Positions 55,733 through 63,243 of a stretch of 64,000 nt of DNA are shown piece by piece. Made by a program: the position numbers and the translations under genes. The stretch's first letter is position 1. Every line of letters begins with the position of its first letter. Source of the DNA: an uncultured Paracoccaceae bacterium (GTDB lineage Bacteria; Pseudomonadota; Alphaproteobacteria; Rhodobacterales; Rhodobacteraceae); assembly GCA_947494445.1 (NCBI GenBank), contig CANLVD010000003.1:124001-188000 (forward strand), given 5' to 3'. Below the pieces are notes generated by a model, which worked only from the letters and a program-made list of their open reading frames with translations, was not told the origin of the DNA and did not search any database.

Positions 55733-56466
55733 CAGCTATCGGTCATGGTGGGCGCGCGGCGCGTCCACAACATTTCCGTGTAGGCTTCCAACTTGTCCAG
55801 AGCCTGATGCAGAGCATCGGTATTCCGCTCATTCAATGACGCTGCAAGATCGTTGTGAAACGAAAGGATCTCGGCTCTGTCGCGGTCCTGATAGGTCAAC
55901 ATGTTCATCAGTGGTTGCATCGCCGCAATCGCTGCACTGACGTGATAGGACAAAACCGGATTGCACGACGCCTCGGAAATTGCGCAATGGAATGCCACGT
56001 CTGAAGCACAAAACGCTTCGTCGCTGGTGTCCTTGTTGGCCTGACGCACAAGCTCTCTGTTCAGAAGGTTGATGTCATCTTGTGTGCGGTTTCTGATGGC
56101 AAAGGGCAGGGCGGCGCGTTCAAGTGCGAAACGCGCTTTGCTGGCTGTCAGAAAGTCGATGTCGTTAAACGAGATCAGCAATGTGGACTGGCTGGCCAGA
56201 TCAGACTGTGCCGTCGGCCAGTCGATGCGGTTGACAAATGCCCCGCCGGTGACCCCACGTGTCGTGCGGATCAGGTTTTTTGCGGCCAGCCGCTTCAAGG
56301 CCTCGCGCACTGTGGGTCGTGACACGCCAAATCGCGTGGCAAGTTCCGCCTCGCTTGGTAAGCGGTCATCGACCTTCAGGTCACCAGAGAGCATGGAAGC
56401 TTTCAACTGATCCGCAATTTGCACCGCCAGTCCGGCTTTGCTGACAGGTTTGAAGGTGTTTTCCAC
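55732..56466 (-). CDS. FadR-type GntR-family transcriptional regulator
   Basis: A 244-residue regulator. The N-terminal winged helix (residues about 10-75) has LPSEAELATRFGVSRPTVREALKRLAAKNLI; the C-terminal FCD helical domain (about 85-230) contains RFALERAALPFAIR and the metal-binding-like VAFHCAISEASCNP and FHNDLAASL. GTG at 56466 with a nearby GGA is preferred because the only upstream ATG (56496) lies within a promoter-like TACAAT and operator element. It is divergent from the DUF2182 gene, with two near-consensus GntR sites in the shared region, so it probably regulates both directions. Ligand unknown. Confidence 0.82.
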   Translation of the reverse strand: MENTFKPVSKAGLAVQIADQLKASMLSGDLKVDDRLPSEAELATRFGVSRPTVREALKRLAAKNLIRTTRGVTGGAFVNRIDWPTAQSDLASQSTLLISFNDIDFLTASKARFALERAALPFAIRNRTQDDINLLNRELVRQANKDTSDEAFCASDVAFHCAISEASCNPVLSYHVSAAIAAMQPLMNMLTYQDRDRAEILSFHNDLAASLNERNTDALHQALDKLEAYTEMLWTRRAPTMTDS

Positions 56467-56477
56467 AAGAATTCCAA

Positions 56478-56527
56478 TTGTAAGACATTTTGCCAATTGA
56501 CCCGTAGCAGATCACATGGTCTGACGC
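56478..56527. promoter_or_regulatory. Two FadR-type operator-like sites in the divergent promoter region
   Basis: TTGTAAGACAT at 56478-56488 and TGGTCTGACGC at 56517-56527 match the FadR-subfamily operator TNGTNNNACNA in all but the last base. They are 39 bases apart, about four helical turns. A -10-like TACAAT (minus strand) overlaps the first. Confidence 0.45.
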
Positions 56528-56552
56528 AAAGTGACAAGATGGACCTTTGACC

Positions 56553-57434
56553 ATGACCCAAACCTTTCCATTTTTGAGATCAGCCCTGTGGCTCGGATTT
56601 TTCGCCCTGATCCTTTGGGCCTGGTGGGTGATGTATGCCATGACCCAATCAATGGGCATGGATTTGTTTGGTGGCATGAAGATGCCCATGCACGAAAGCA
56701 GCATGGCGGGCGAAATGGGTTCAGCCAATATGCCGATGCCCAGCGATGGTATGTCTGGTGAGATGGGGGCAGACATGCCCATGGCAGACGGCGGTATGTC
56801 AGGCGAGATGGGCCAGATGGGTTCCATGAGCATGACAAGTGCATCTGTTCTGATCCCGATGTGGATGATCATGATGGCAGCCATGATGGGACCAACCTTT
56901 GTGCCCACTTTGCGCACCTATGAGGATCTGATCACCACTGGTGCCGGGTCCCGCGGTGGATCCTTTGGTCTGTGTCTTGGGTTTCTGGTGACCTGGTTTG
57001 CCTTTGGTCTTGGCATTGGTTTCATTCATGCGGTCCTGTTCGACATCGGCCTTCTGAACAGCATGGGCAGCAGCAGCTCGCTCGTCTTTTCAGCCGTTTT
57101 GCTGACCGTCGCGGGCATCTATCAGTTCTCGGCGCTCAAGGACATGTGCGTTGATCATTGCCGCACACCCATGGTGCATTTTCTGGCGCATTGGCGACCG
57201 GGATTTCAAGGTGGCGTCATCATGGGGGCCAAGGAAGGCGCGTTCTGTATCGGCTGCTGCTGGGCGATCATGTCCATCGGCTTTGTCGGCGGAGCGATGA
57301 ACCTGGCCTGGATGGGCATCGCGACCTTGATCATGACTTTGGAAAAACTTCCTCAAATCGGGCGTTGGGTCACGAAGCCTCTTGGGGTAGCCTTTCTCGC
57401 AGGCGCAGCCTGGCATCTGGCGCAACTTTTTTGA
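56553..57434 (+). CDS. DUF2182 membrane protein with methionine-rich insert
   Basis: A 293-residue inner-membrane protein of the DUF2182 family (predicted metal-binding integral membrane proteins). One segment at residues 11-30, then a loop of about 65 residues (30-94) holding 19 methionines with three MxGEMG repeats (residues 51-56, 67-72, 82-87), then five or so membrane segments. The family motifs MCVDHCRTP (Cys199, Cys203) and AFCIGCCWAIM (Cys232, Cys235, Cys236) are present. Start ATG 56553 follows GGA at nine bases. A 12-base gap to the DUF1326 gene suggests co-function, probably copper or other soft-metal handling. Confidence 0.85.
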   Translation: MTQTFPFLRSALWLGFFALILWAWWVMYAMTQSMGMDLFGGMKMPMHESSMAGEMGSANMPMPSDGMSGEMGADMPMADGGMSGEMGQMGSMSMTSASVLIPMWMIMMAAMMGPTFVPTLRTYEDLITTGAGSRGGSFGLCLGFLVTWFAFGLGIGFIHAVLFDIGLLNSMGSSSSLVFSAVLLTVAGIYQFSALKDMCVDHCRTPMVHFLAHWRPGFQGGVIMGAKEGAFCIGCCWAIMSIGFVGGAMNLAWMGIATLIMTLEKLPQIGRWVTKPLGVAFLAGAAWHLAQLF

Positions 57435-57446
57435 ACAGGGATCGAT

Positions 57447-58139
57447 ATGGCAAAGACGGAAGAAAAGCTCAAAGTCACAAACCCGATCGACAGTCGTCTG
57501 CCCGGCACACGGCCTGATCGCAAGCCGGATACAGACTGGAGCATCAAGGGCGAGTTGTTTCTGAACTGCTCCTGTACGGTGTTTTGTCCCTGCGTCGTGT
57601 CGCTGGGTGCGCATCCTCCGACGGAGGGCCATTGCCACGCATGGATGGGCATCCGCATCGACAAGGGCAATTATGGGTCTGAGGATCTGTCAGGCCTCAA
57701 CATCGGGCTTCTGGTCGACATTCCCGGTCGCATGGGAGAAGGCAACTGGCGTGTGGCCGCATACGTAGATGAGAACGCCAGCCACATTGCCTATGACGGT
57801 ATTCTGAAAATCTTCTCGGGCAAGGCCGGCGGCACCACAGGTCTTTTCACCATGCTGGTGAGCGAAATCATTGGTGCGGAACGCGCGCCCGTCATCATTG
57901 AAACAGACGGCCCGAAACGCCGCATTGTCATCGGCCGAAAAATTCAGGGCGAGATCGAAATGGTGCTGGGGCACGAGGATCAACCGGTTGTGGTCAAGAA
58001 CACCAAATACTGGATGGGTCCTGACATTTATGTCGCCAAGGGCACCAAAAGCCGGGTGCGGGATTATGGCCGTGTCTGGGATTTCAGCGGTCGTTCTGCC
58101 GAGATATGTCCAATCGACTGGTCCGGCCCCGAGACCTGA
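57447..58139 (+). CDS. DUF1326 protein with clustered-cysteine motif
   Basis: A 230-residue protein of the DUF1326 family. The signature NCSCTVFCPC places cysteines at 41, 43, 47 and 49, with Cys63 in EGHCHAWMGIRIDKGNYG; the rest (DLSGLNIGLLVDIPGRMGEGNWR, IGAERAPVI, RRIVIGRKIQGEIEM) is the family core. No signal peptide or membrane segment, so it is probably cytoplasmic or membrane-associated. Genomes commonly carry it next to DUF2182, as here. Function is not established; the cysteine cluster suggests thiol ligation of a metal or a redox role. Confidence 0.88.
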   Translation: MAKTEEKLKVTNPIDSRLPGTRPDRKPDTDWSIKGELFLNCSCTVFCPCVVSLGAHPPTEGHCHAWMGIRIDKGNYGSEDLSGLNIGLLVDIPGRMGEGNWRVAAYVDENASHIAYDGILKIFSGKAGGTTGLFTMLVSEIIGAERAPVIIETDGPKRRIVIGRKIQGEIEMVLGHEDQPVVVKNTKYWMGPDIYVAKGTKSRVRDYGRVWDFSGRSAEICPIDWSGPET

Positions 58140-58178
58140 AATCCTGCACCTGAAAATCGCCAAACTCCGAGGATAGCC

Positions 58179-59171
58179 ATGAGCTTCAACGCACTGATTG
58201 TCACCAAAGACGAAGATGGAAAAACCGCCGCATCGGTTCAGCAGATCTCCGACGCGGACCTGCCTGAGGGCGAGGTGACCGTTGCCGTCGAATATTCCAC
58301 TGTGAATTACAAGGATGGTCTGTGTGTTGGCCCGGGCGGCGGTCTGGTGCGCAATTACCCGCACGTACCGGGCATTGATTTTGCCGGTACGGTCGAGGCG
58401 TCGGACGATCCAAGATACAAGGCAGGCGACAAGGTTGTGCTGACCGGCTGGCGCGTGGGCGAGGCGCATTGGGGTGGCTATGCGCAAAAGGCACGGGTCA
58501 AGGCAGATTGGCTTGTGCCCTTGCCTGATGGTTTGACAACACGGCAAGCCATGGCGGTCGGAACAGCTGGTTTCACGGCCATGCTGGCGGTTGACGCGCT
58601 TGAGGGGCAAGGACTGGCCACAGGCCAGGGGCCAGTGTTGGTCACAGGGGCCGCCGGTGGTGTCGGTTCGGTCGCGACTGCTATTCTGTCCAATCTGGGC
58701 TATGAGGTAGCCGCGGTTACAGGACGGCCCGAGACGGCAGACTACCTAAAGCAGCTTGGAGCAACCCAGATTGTTGCCCGCGAAGACATCAACGAAACCG
58801 TCAAGCGCCCTCTTGAGGCCGAGACCTGGGCCGGGTGTGTCGATGCGGTTGGGGGTGCAATGCTCGCCCGTGTGCTTGGGCAGATGAAATATGGTAGTTC
58901 AGTCGCAGCCGTTGGTCTGGCCGGTGGGGCGGCGCTGCCTGCAACCGTCATTCCGTTTCTTCTGCGAGGCGTGAATATATTGGGCATCGACAGCGTGATG
59001 AAGCCTTTTGAAGCCCGCCAACGCGCATGGACCCGCGTGGCTAGCGATCTGCCAATGGATAAGCTTGAGGCAATGGTTGAACCTGCGACACTTTCAGATC
59101 TGCCGGGCCTCGGCCGCGACATCCTCAATGGTCAAGTACGCGGTCGCGTTGTCGTTGATGTCAACGCCTGA
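58179..59171 (+). CDS. acuI: Acrylyl-CoA reductase (AcuI/YhdH family)
   Basis: AcuI reduces acrylyl-CoA to propionyl-CoA with NADPH, clearing acrylate from DMSP. The 330-residue medium-chain reductase lacks the zinc ligands of alcohol dehydrogenases and has VEYSTVNYKDGLC, PHVPGIDFAGTV, TGWRVGEAHWGGYAQKARV and the nucleotide loop VTGAAGGVGSVA. These match roseobacter AcuI closely. Here it follows the DUF2182-DUF1326 genes by 39 bases and is overlapped at its end by a class V aminotransferase; no dmdA or ddd gene is nearby, so the acrylate role is inferred from family alone. Confidence 0.82.
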   Translation: MSFNALIVTKDEDGKTAASVQQISDADLPEGEVTVAVEYSTVNYKDGLCVGPGGGLVRNYPHVPGIDFAGTVEASDDPRYKAGDKVVLTGWRVGEAHWGGYAQKARVKADWLVPLPDGLTTRQAMAVGTAGFTAMLAVDALEGQGLATGQGPVLVTGAAGGVGSVATAILSNLGYEVAAVTGRPETADYLKQLGATQIVAREDINETVKRPLEAETWAGCVDAVGGAMLARVLGQMKYGSSVAAVGLAGGAALPATVIPFLLRGVNILGIDSVMKPFEARQRAWTRVASDLPMDKLEAMVEPATLSDLPGLGRDILNGQVRGRVVVDVNA

Positions 59172-60390
59172 CCTGGATCTGGACTTCGTCAGGGCGCAGT
59201 TTCCGGCCTTTCAGGATCCTGCTCTCGACGGAAAAGCGTTCTTTGAGAACGCAGGCGGCTCCTTTCCCTGCAAACAGGTGATTGAAAGGCTGGAGCGTTT
59301 CTACCGCTCGCGCAAGGTCCAGCCCTATGAGGCTTATGCGCCATCCAACATTGCAGGCGAAGAGATGGACGAAGCGCAAAATCGTCTGTCAGCGATGTTG
59401 AACATCGAGGCTGATGAGCTGTCCTTCGGACCATCAACCACCCAGAACACCTATGTTCTGGCCCAAGCATTCCGTCAGATGATGTCACCGGGTGACGCGA
59501 TCATTGTCACCAATCAGGACCACGAGGCAAATTCCGGTCCGTGGCGTCGCTTGGCCGAAGACGGGATCGAGATCCGAGAGTGGCAAGTGGATCCCGCAAC
59601 TGGCAACCTTGGTCAGGCTGCGCTTGAGGCTTTGCTGGATGACCGCGTCAAACTTGTCTGTTTTCCACATTGTTCGAACATTCTTGGCCGTGTGAACCCT
59701 GTGGCGGCATGGTGTCAGACCATACGCGATGCCGGCGCTTACAGCTGTGTCGATGGTGTCAGCCATGCGCCGCACGGGTTCCCCGACATCGCGGCGCTGG
59801 GGGCGGACATCTACATGTTCTCCAGCTACAAGACTTACGGGCCCCATCAGGGTATTCTGTCCGTGCGTCGTGACCTGGCAGACCGCCTTCCAAATCAGGG
59901 TCATGTTTTCAACGCGGGCTCGCGCTCAAAACGGTTCACTCCTGCAGGGCCTGATCATGCACAGGTCGCCGCCTGTGCCGGAATGGTGGATTTTGTTGAA
60001 AGCATCCATGACCGGCATTTTGGTGGGCAGGTTCATCCCGCCCAGAAAGCCCGCTTTGTGAATGACCTGTTCAAGGCGCAGGAGCAGGCAACATTGGCGC
60101 CATTGTTGGCCTATCTCTCGGGGCGAAATGACGTTCGTTTGCTGGGCGAAACAGACGCCCGACTGAAGGTTCCCACGGTCGCGGTGAACCTGATGCGAGA
60201 TCCACGGCCTGTCGCGAAACGCTTGGCGGAACTGGGCATTATGGCCGGTGCTGGCGATTTTTATGCTGTGAGAGTTCTCGGCGCCATGGGCGTTGATCCT
60301 GATCAAGGTGTGTTGAGGCTGAGCTTTGTTCATTACACCAGTCACGAAGATGTCAAAAAGCTGTTGAATGCTCTGGACTTGGTCCTTTAG
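59158..60390 (+). CDS. Class V aminotransferase (cysteine desulfurase-like)
   Basis: A 410-residue fold-type I pyridoxal phosphate enzyme. Seen: YFENAGG-like FFENAGGSFPCKQVIERL, the SFGPSTTQNTYVLAQA cofactor loop, FPHCSNILGRVNPVAAW, VDGVSHAPHG with the ring-binding Asp, and the Schiff-base lysine Lys225 in FSSYKTYGPHQG. This is the SufS/CsdA-like fold without the family's clear catalytic cysteine loop, so it may be another lyase or aminotransferase. The ATG at 59158 overlaps acuI by 14 bases, implying coupled expression. Confidence 0.82.
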   Translation: MSTPDLDLDFVRAQFPAFQDPALDGKAFFENAGGSFPCKQVIERLERFYRSRKVQPYEAYAPSNIAGEEMDEAQNRLSAMLNIEADELSFGPSTTQNTYVLAQAFRQMMSPGDAIIVTNQDHEANSGPWRRLAEDGIEIREWQVDPATGNLGQAALEALLDDRVKLVCFPHCSNILGRVNPVAAWCQTIRDAGAYSCVDGVSHAPHGFPDIAALGADIYMFSSYKTYGPHQGILSVRRDLADRLPNQGHVFNAGSRSKRFTPAGPDHAQVAACAGMVDFVESIHDRHFGGQVHPAQKARFVNDLFKAQEQATLAPLLAYLSGRNDVRLLGETDARLKVPTVAVNLMRDPRPVAKRLAELGIMAGAGDFYAVRVLGAMGVDPDQGVLRLSFVHYTSHEDVKKLLNALDLVL

Positions 60391-60431
60391 CGCTACAAGT
60401 CATGCCCCACAGAAACGCGAAAGAAAGGGTT

Positions 60432-60461
60432 GATCAAACCCGCTCTGGTCTGCGTATACTG
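60432..60461 (+). promoter_or_regulatory. RpoE/ChrR-like promoter of the phrB operon
   Basis: TGATCA at 60432-60437 and TATACT at 60456-60461 with an 18-base spacer. Rhodobacter RpoE (singlet oxygen) promoters have TGATCC, 18 bases, and TAWRTA; five of six -35 bases agree and the -10 is partial. TATACT also fits sigma70, so the assignment is tentative. Confidence 0.4.
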
Positions 60462-60499
60462 TAAACTAAAGATGACACACGGGGCAGCAAGCTGTCAGC

Positions 60500-61930
60500 A
60501 TGACAGATACACTCTTATTCTGGTTTCGCCGAGACCTCAGACTGGATGACCACCCCGGACTGACCAAAGCCTTACAAAGCGGAAAGCCGGTTATTCCGGT
60601 CTTTATTCTTGATCCGGAAACCTCGGAACTCGGCGCTGCACATCTTTGGCGTCTGGAAGCCAGTCTGACGGCCTTTGATTCCGACCTGAAAGCGCTCGGA
60701 AGTCGTCTGGTCGTCCGCAAGGGTGATGCGTTGGACGCACTGAAAGCACTGGCTTCTGAGACAGGTGCGACTGAAATGCTCTGGTCACGCGCCTATGATC
60801 CGACCTCAATCGAACGTGACAAACGCGTCAAATCAGGTTTGAACGACGCCGGTTTGGCCGCGGCAAGCGTAGCGGGCCACATTCTGTTTGAACCATGGAC
60901 CGTCAAGACAGGGCAGGGCGGGTTCTACAAAGTCTACACGCCATTCTGGAAGGCTGTGAGGGGACTGGACGTCGGGCAGATGTTGCCGGTTCCTACAAGC
61001 TTGAACCCGCCTCAAATCTGGCCAGAAAGCCTGTCCATCGCTGATCTTGGTCTTGCACATTCCATGCAGAGGGGAGGCTCGATTCTTGAACGCTTTGTGC
61101 AATCCGGTGAAAGGGCCGCGCTCAACAAACTGACTGAATTTCTGGATGGTCCGGTGGCGGAGTACAATGCGGATCGCGACAGGCTGGACCGGAAGGGAAC
61201 ATCAGGCCTTTCCGCTCATCTGGCCTTGGGCGAAGTCTCGGCCCGCAGATGTTATCTCGCGGCCCGAAATGCGCTTGATGCGGGCGTTGCGGGCGCCGAG
61301 GTTTTTGCCAAGGAACTGGTCTGGAGAGATTTTGCCTACCATCTGATCTGGAACACGCCCCACATCACAACGACAAATTGGCGCGACAGTTGGGATGCAT
61401 TCCCCTGGCGGGGCAAGTCTGAGGCTTTCCTTGCCTGGTGTCAGGGTCGAACGGGCGAGCCGGTGATCGATGCGGCAATGCGCGAGATGTATGTGACCGG
61501 GACGATGCACAACCGTGCGCGGATGCTGGTTGCTTCGTACCTTACCAAACACCTTTTGACCGACTGGCGCTTGGGCATGAAATGGTTTGCTGATTGTTTG
61601 GTTGATTGGGACCCTGCATCCAATGCAATGGGCTGGCAGTGGGCGGCCGGGTCCGGTCCGGACGCAGCGCCCTACTTTCGTGTGTTCAACCCAGCCACAC
61701 AGGCTGAGAAGTTCGACCCTCAAAGGATCTATCGGGATCGATGGATCGCAGAAGGCAAAGGCAATCCGTCGGTCGAGGCTCTGGCCTATTTCGAGGCCAT
61801 CCCAAAGGCATGGAATTTGTCTCCAAGTGATCCATATCCCACGCCCATCGTAGACTTAAAGAAGGGGCGCGAGGCAGCACTTGCCGCGTACAAGACCCAC
61901 AGCCTGCAAATCAAAGGACAAGTTGCATGA
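60500..61930 (+). CDS. phrB: Deoxyribodipyrimidine photolyase
   Basis: A 476-residue photolyase that repairs UV pyrimidine dimers with light. The N-terminal antenna domain (LLFWFRRDLRLDDHPGL) is followed by the FAD/DNA domain with ELVWRDFAYHLIWN, MYVTGTMHNRARMLVASYLTKHLLTDWRLG (core TG.MHNR.RM..ASYLTK.L..DWR.G) and DWDPASNAMGWQWAAGSGPDAAPYFRVFNP (core W.WA.G.G.DA.PYFR.FNP), typical of class I CPD photolyase. It leads an operon with the COG2907 and DUF1365 genes; the next gene overlaps its stop (ATGA). Confidence 0.95.
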   Translation: MTDTLLFWFRRDLRLDDHPGLTKALQSGKPVIPVFILDPETSELGAAHLWRLEASLTAFDSDLKALGSRLVVRKGDALDALKALASETGATEMLWSRAYDPTSIERDKRVKSGLNDAGLAAASVAGHILFEPWTVKTGQGGFYKVYTPFWKAVRGLDVGQMLPVPTSLNPPQIWPESLSIADLGLAHSMQRGGSILERFVQSGERAALNKLTEFLDGPVAEYNADRDRLDRKGTSGLSAHLALGEVSARRCYLAARNALDAGVAGAEVFAKELVWRDFAYHLIWNTPHITTTNWRDSWDAFPWRGKSEAFLAWCQGRTGEPVIDAAMREMYVTGTMHNRARMLVASYLTKHLLTDWRLGMKWFADCLVDWDPASNAMGWQWAAGSGPDAAPYFRVFNPATQAEKFDPQRIYRDRWIAEGKGNPSVEALAYFEAIPKAWNLSPSDPYPTPIVDLKKGREAALAAYKTHSLQIKGQVA

Positions 61931-63243
61931 AAATAGCCGTAATTGGTGCCGGTATCTCGGGCCTGGGCGCGGCATACGCGCTCAAAGACATCGCCGAGGT
62001 CACGGTCTTCGAGAAAGACAACCGGTTTGGCGGACATGCACAGACAAGTGACGTGGATTTCGGGGACGCACGCATTGCGGTCGACACAGGATTCATCGTT
62101 TACAACTACCGCAACTATCCCAACCTGACGGGCCTTTTCGAGCATCTGGATGTCCCGACCAAATGGTCAGACATGTCCTTTGGGCTGTCGGTGAACGGTG
62201 GCAAGCTGGAATATGCCTGCGACAGTCTCAACCAGATATTTGCCCAGCGGCTGAATGCACTTAATCCCAAATTTCTCAATGGCCTGCGCGACATCCTGCG
62301 CTTCAACAAGACAGCACCGGGACTGCTGGACAGCGGGGCCTTGCAGGGATTAACGCTTGGCCAATTCATCGAAAAGCACAACTATTCGAATTGGTTTCGG
62401 GATTGTTTTGCCGCGCCCTTCGGCGGAGCGATCTGGTCCACACCGGTGGGCGAAATCATGGAGTTTCCAGCAGAGAATTTCGTCGCCTTCTTCCGCAACC
62501 ACGATCTGATGTGCGGTATGGAGCCAATGCAACGCTGGCGGACCGTGGAAGGCGGGTCACGCGAGTATGTCTCGCGGCTTCTGGCAGCACTGGGTGGGCT
62601 CACGCACAAAAACGCAGAGGTCGTTGAGATCAATCGCGCCTCCGGGCGGCCAGAAGTTGTGCTGGCCGACGGGTCACGACAGGCCTTTGACGAGGTCATT
62701 CTGGCCTGTCACGCACCGCAATCGGCAAAGCTGCTGAAAGATCAGGACGTGCAGGAGCGCGCGTTGTTGTCGTCTTTTCGCACGACCGACAATTTGGCCG
62801 TGTTGCATTCGGATCCAAACCTGATGCCCAAACGCAAGCGTGTCTGGTCCAGCTGGAACTTCCTCTCAGACGGATTCGAGCAGGATCTGCGCAAACCCGC
62901 ACCAGTCACCTACTGGATGCAGCGGCTTCAGGGTCTGGACCGGTCACATGATCTGTTTGTCAGCCTCAATCCCGCAGAGATGCCGCGAGAAAGTTTGGTC
63001 CATGGTACGTTTTCCTATGCCCATCCGCTTTACGATGCGGCCGCCTTTGAGGCGCAGGCCGGGATAGATGCCATTCAGGGCAGGGGCGGTGTGTGGTATG
63101 CTGGTGCATGGCTGGGTTACGGGTTCCACGAAGATGGTCTGCGCTCCGGGCTGCGGGTCGCTGCCAGTCTTGGCGCGCATCCTGTCTGGGCCAAAGGCAT
63201 GCCCGAGGCCATCGTCACACCGCTGGCAGAGGCCGCGGAGTGA
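61927..63243 (+). CDS. FAD-dependent NAD(P)-binding oxidoreductase (COG2907 type)
   Basis: A 438-residue flavoprotein of the amine-oxidase-like group. The N-terminal dinucleotide loop is VIGAGISGLGAAYAL, then VTVFEKDNRFGGHA, DTGFIVYNYRNYPNLTGLFEHL, and ATPFG-like FAAPFGGAIWSTPVGEIMEFPA. It is regularly found with DUF1365 and cyclopropane-fatty-acid synthase-like genes; in Rhodobacter a related cluster belongs to the RpoE/ChrR singlet-oxygen regulon and modifies unsaturated fatty acids. It overlaps phrB (ATGA) and the DUF1365 gene (GTGA). Confidence 0.88.
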   Translation: MKIAVIGAGISGLGAAYALKDIAEVTVFEKDNRFGGHAQTSDVDFGDARIAVDTGFIVYNYRNYPNLTGLFEHLDVPTKWSDMSFGLSVNGGKLEYACDSLNQIFAQRLNALNPKFLNGLRDILRFNKTAPGLLDSGALQGLTLGQFIEKHNYSNWFRDCFAAPFGGAIWSTPVGEIMEFPAENFVAFFRNHDLMCGMEPMQRWRTVEGGSREYVSRLLAALGGLTHKNAEVVEINRASGRPEVVLADGSRQAFDEVILACHAPQSAKLLKDQDVQERALLSSFRTTDNLAVLHSDPNLMPKRKRVWSSWNFLSDGFEQDLRKPAPVTYWMQRLQGLDRSHDLFVSLNPAEMPRESLVHGTFSYAHPLYDAAAFEAQAGIDAIQGRGGVWYAGAWLGYGFHEDGLRSGLRVAASLGAHPVWAKGMPEAIVTPLAEAAE

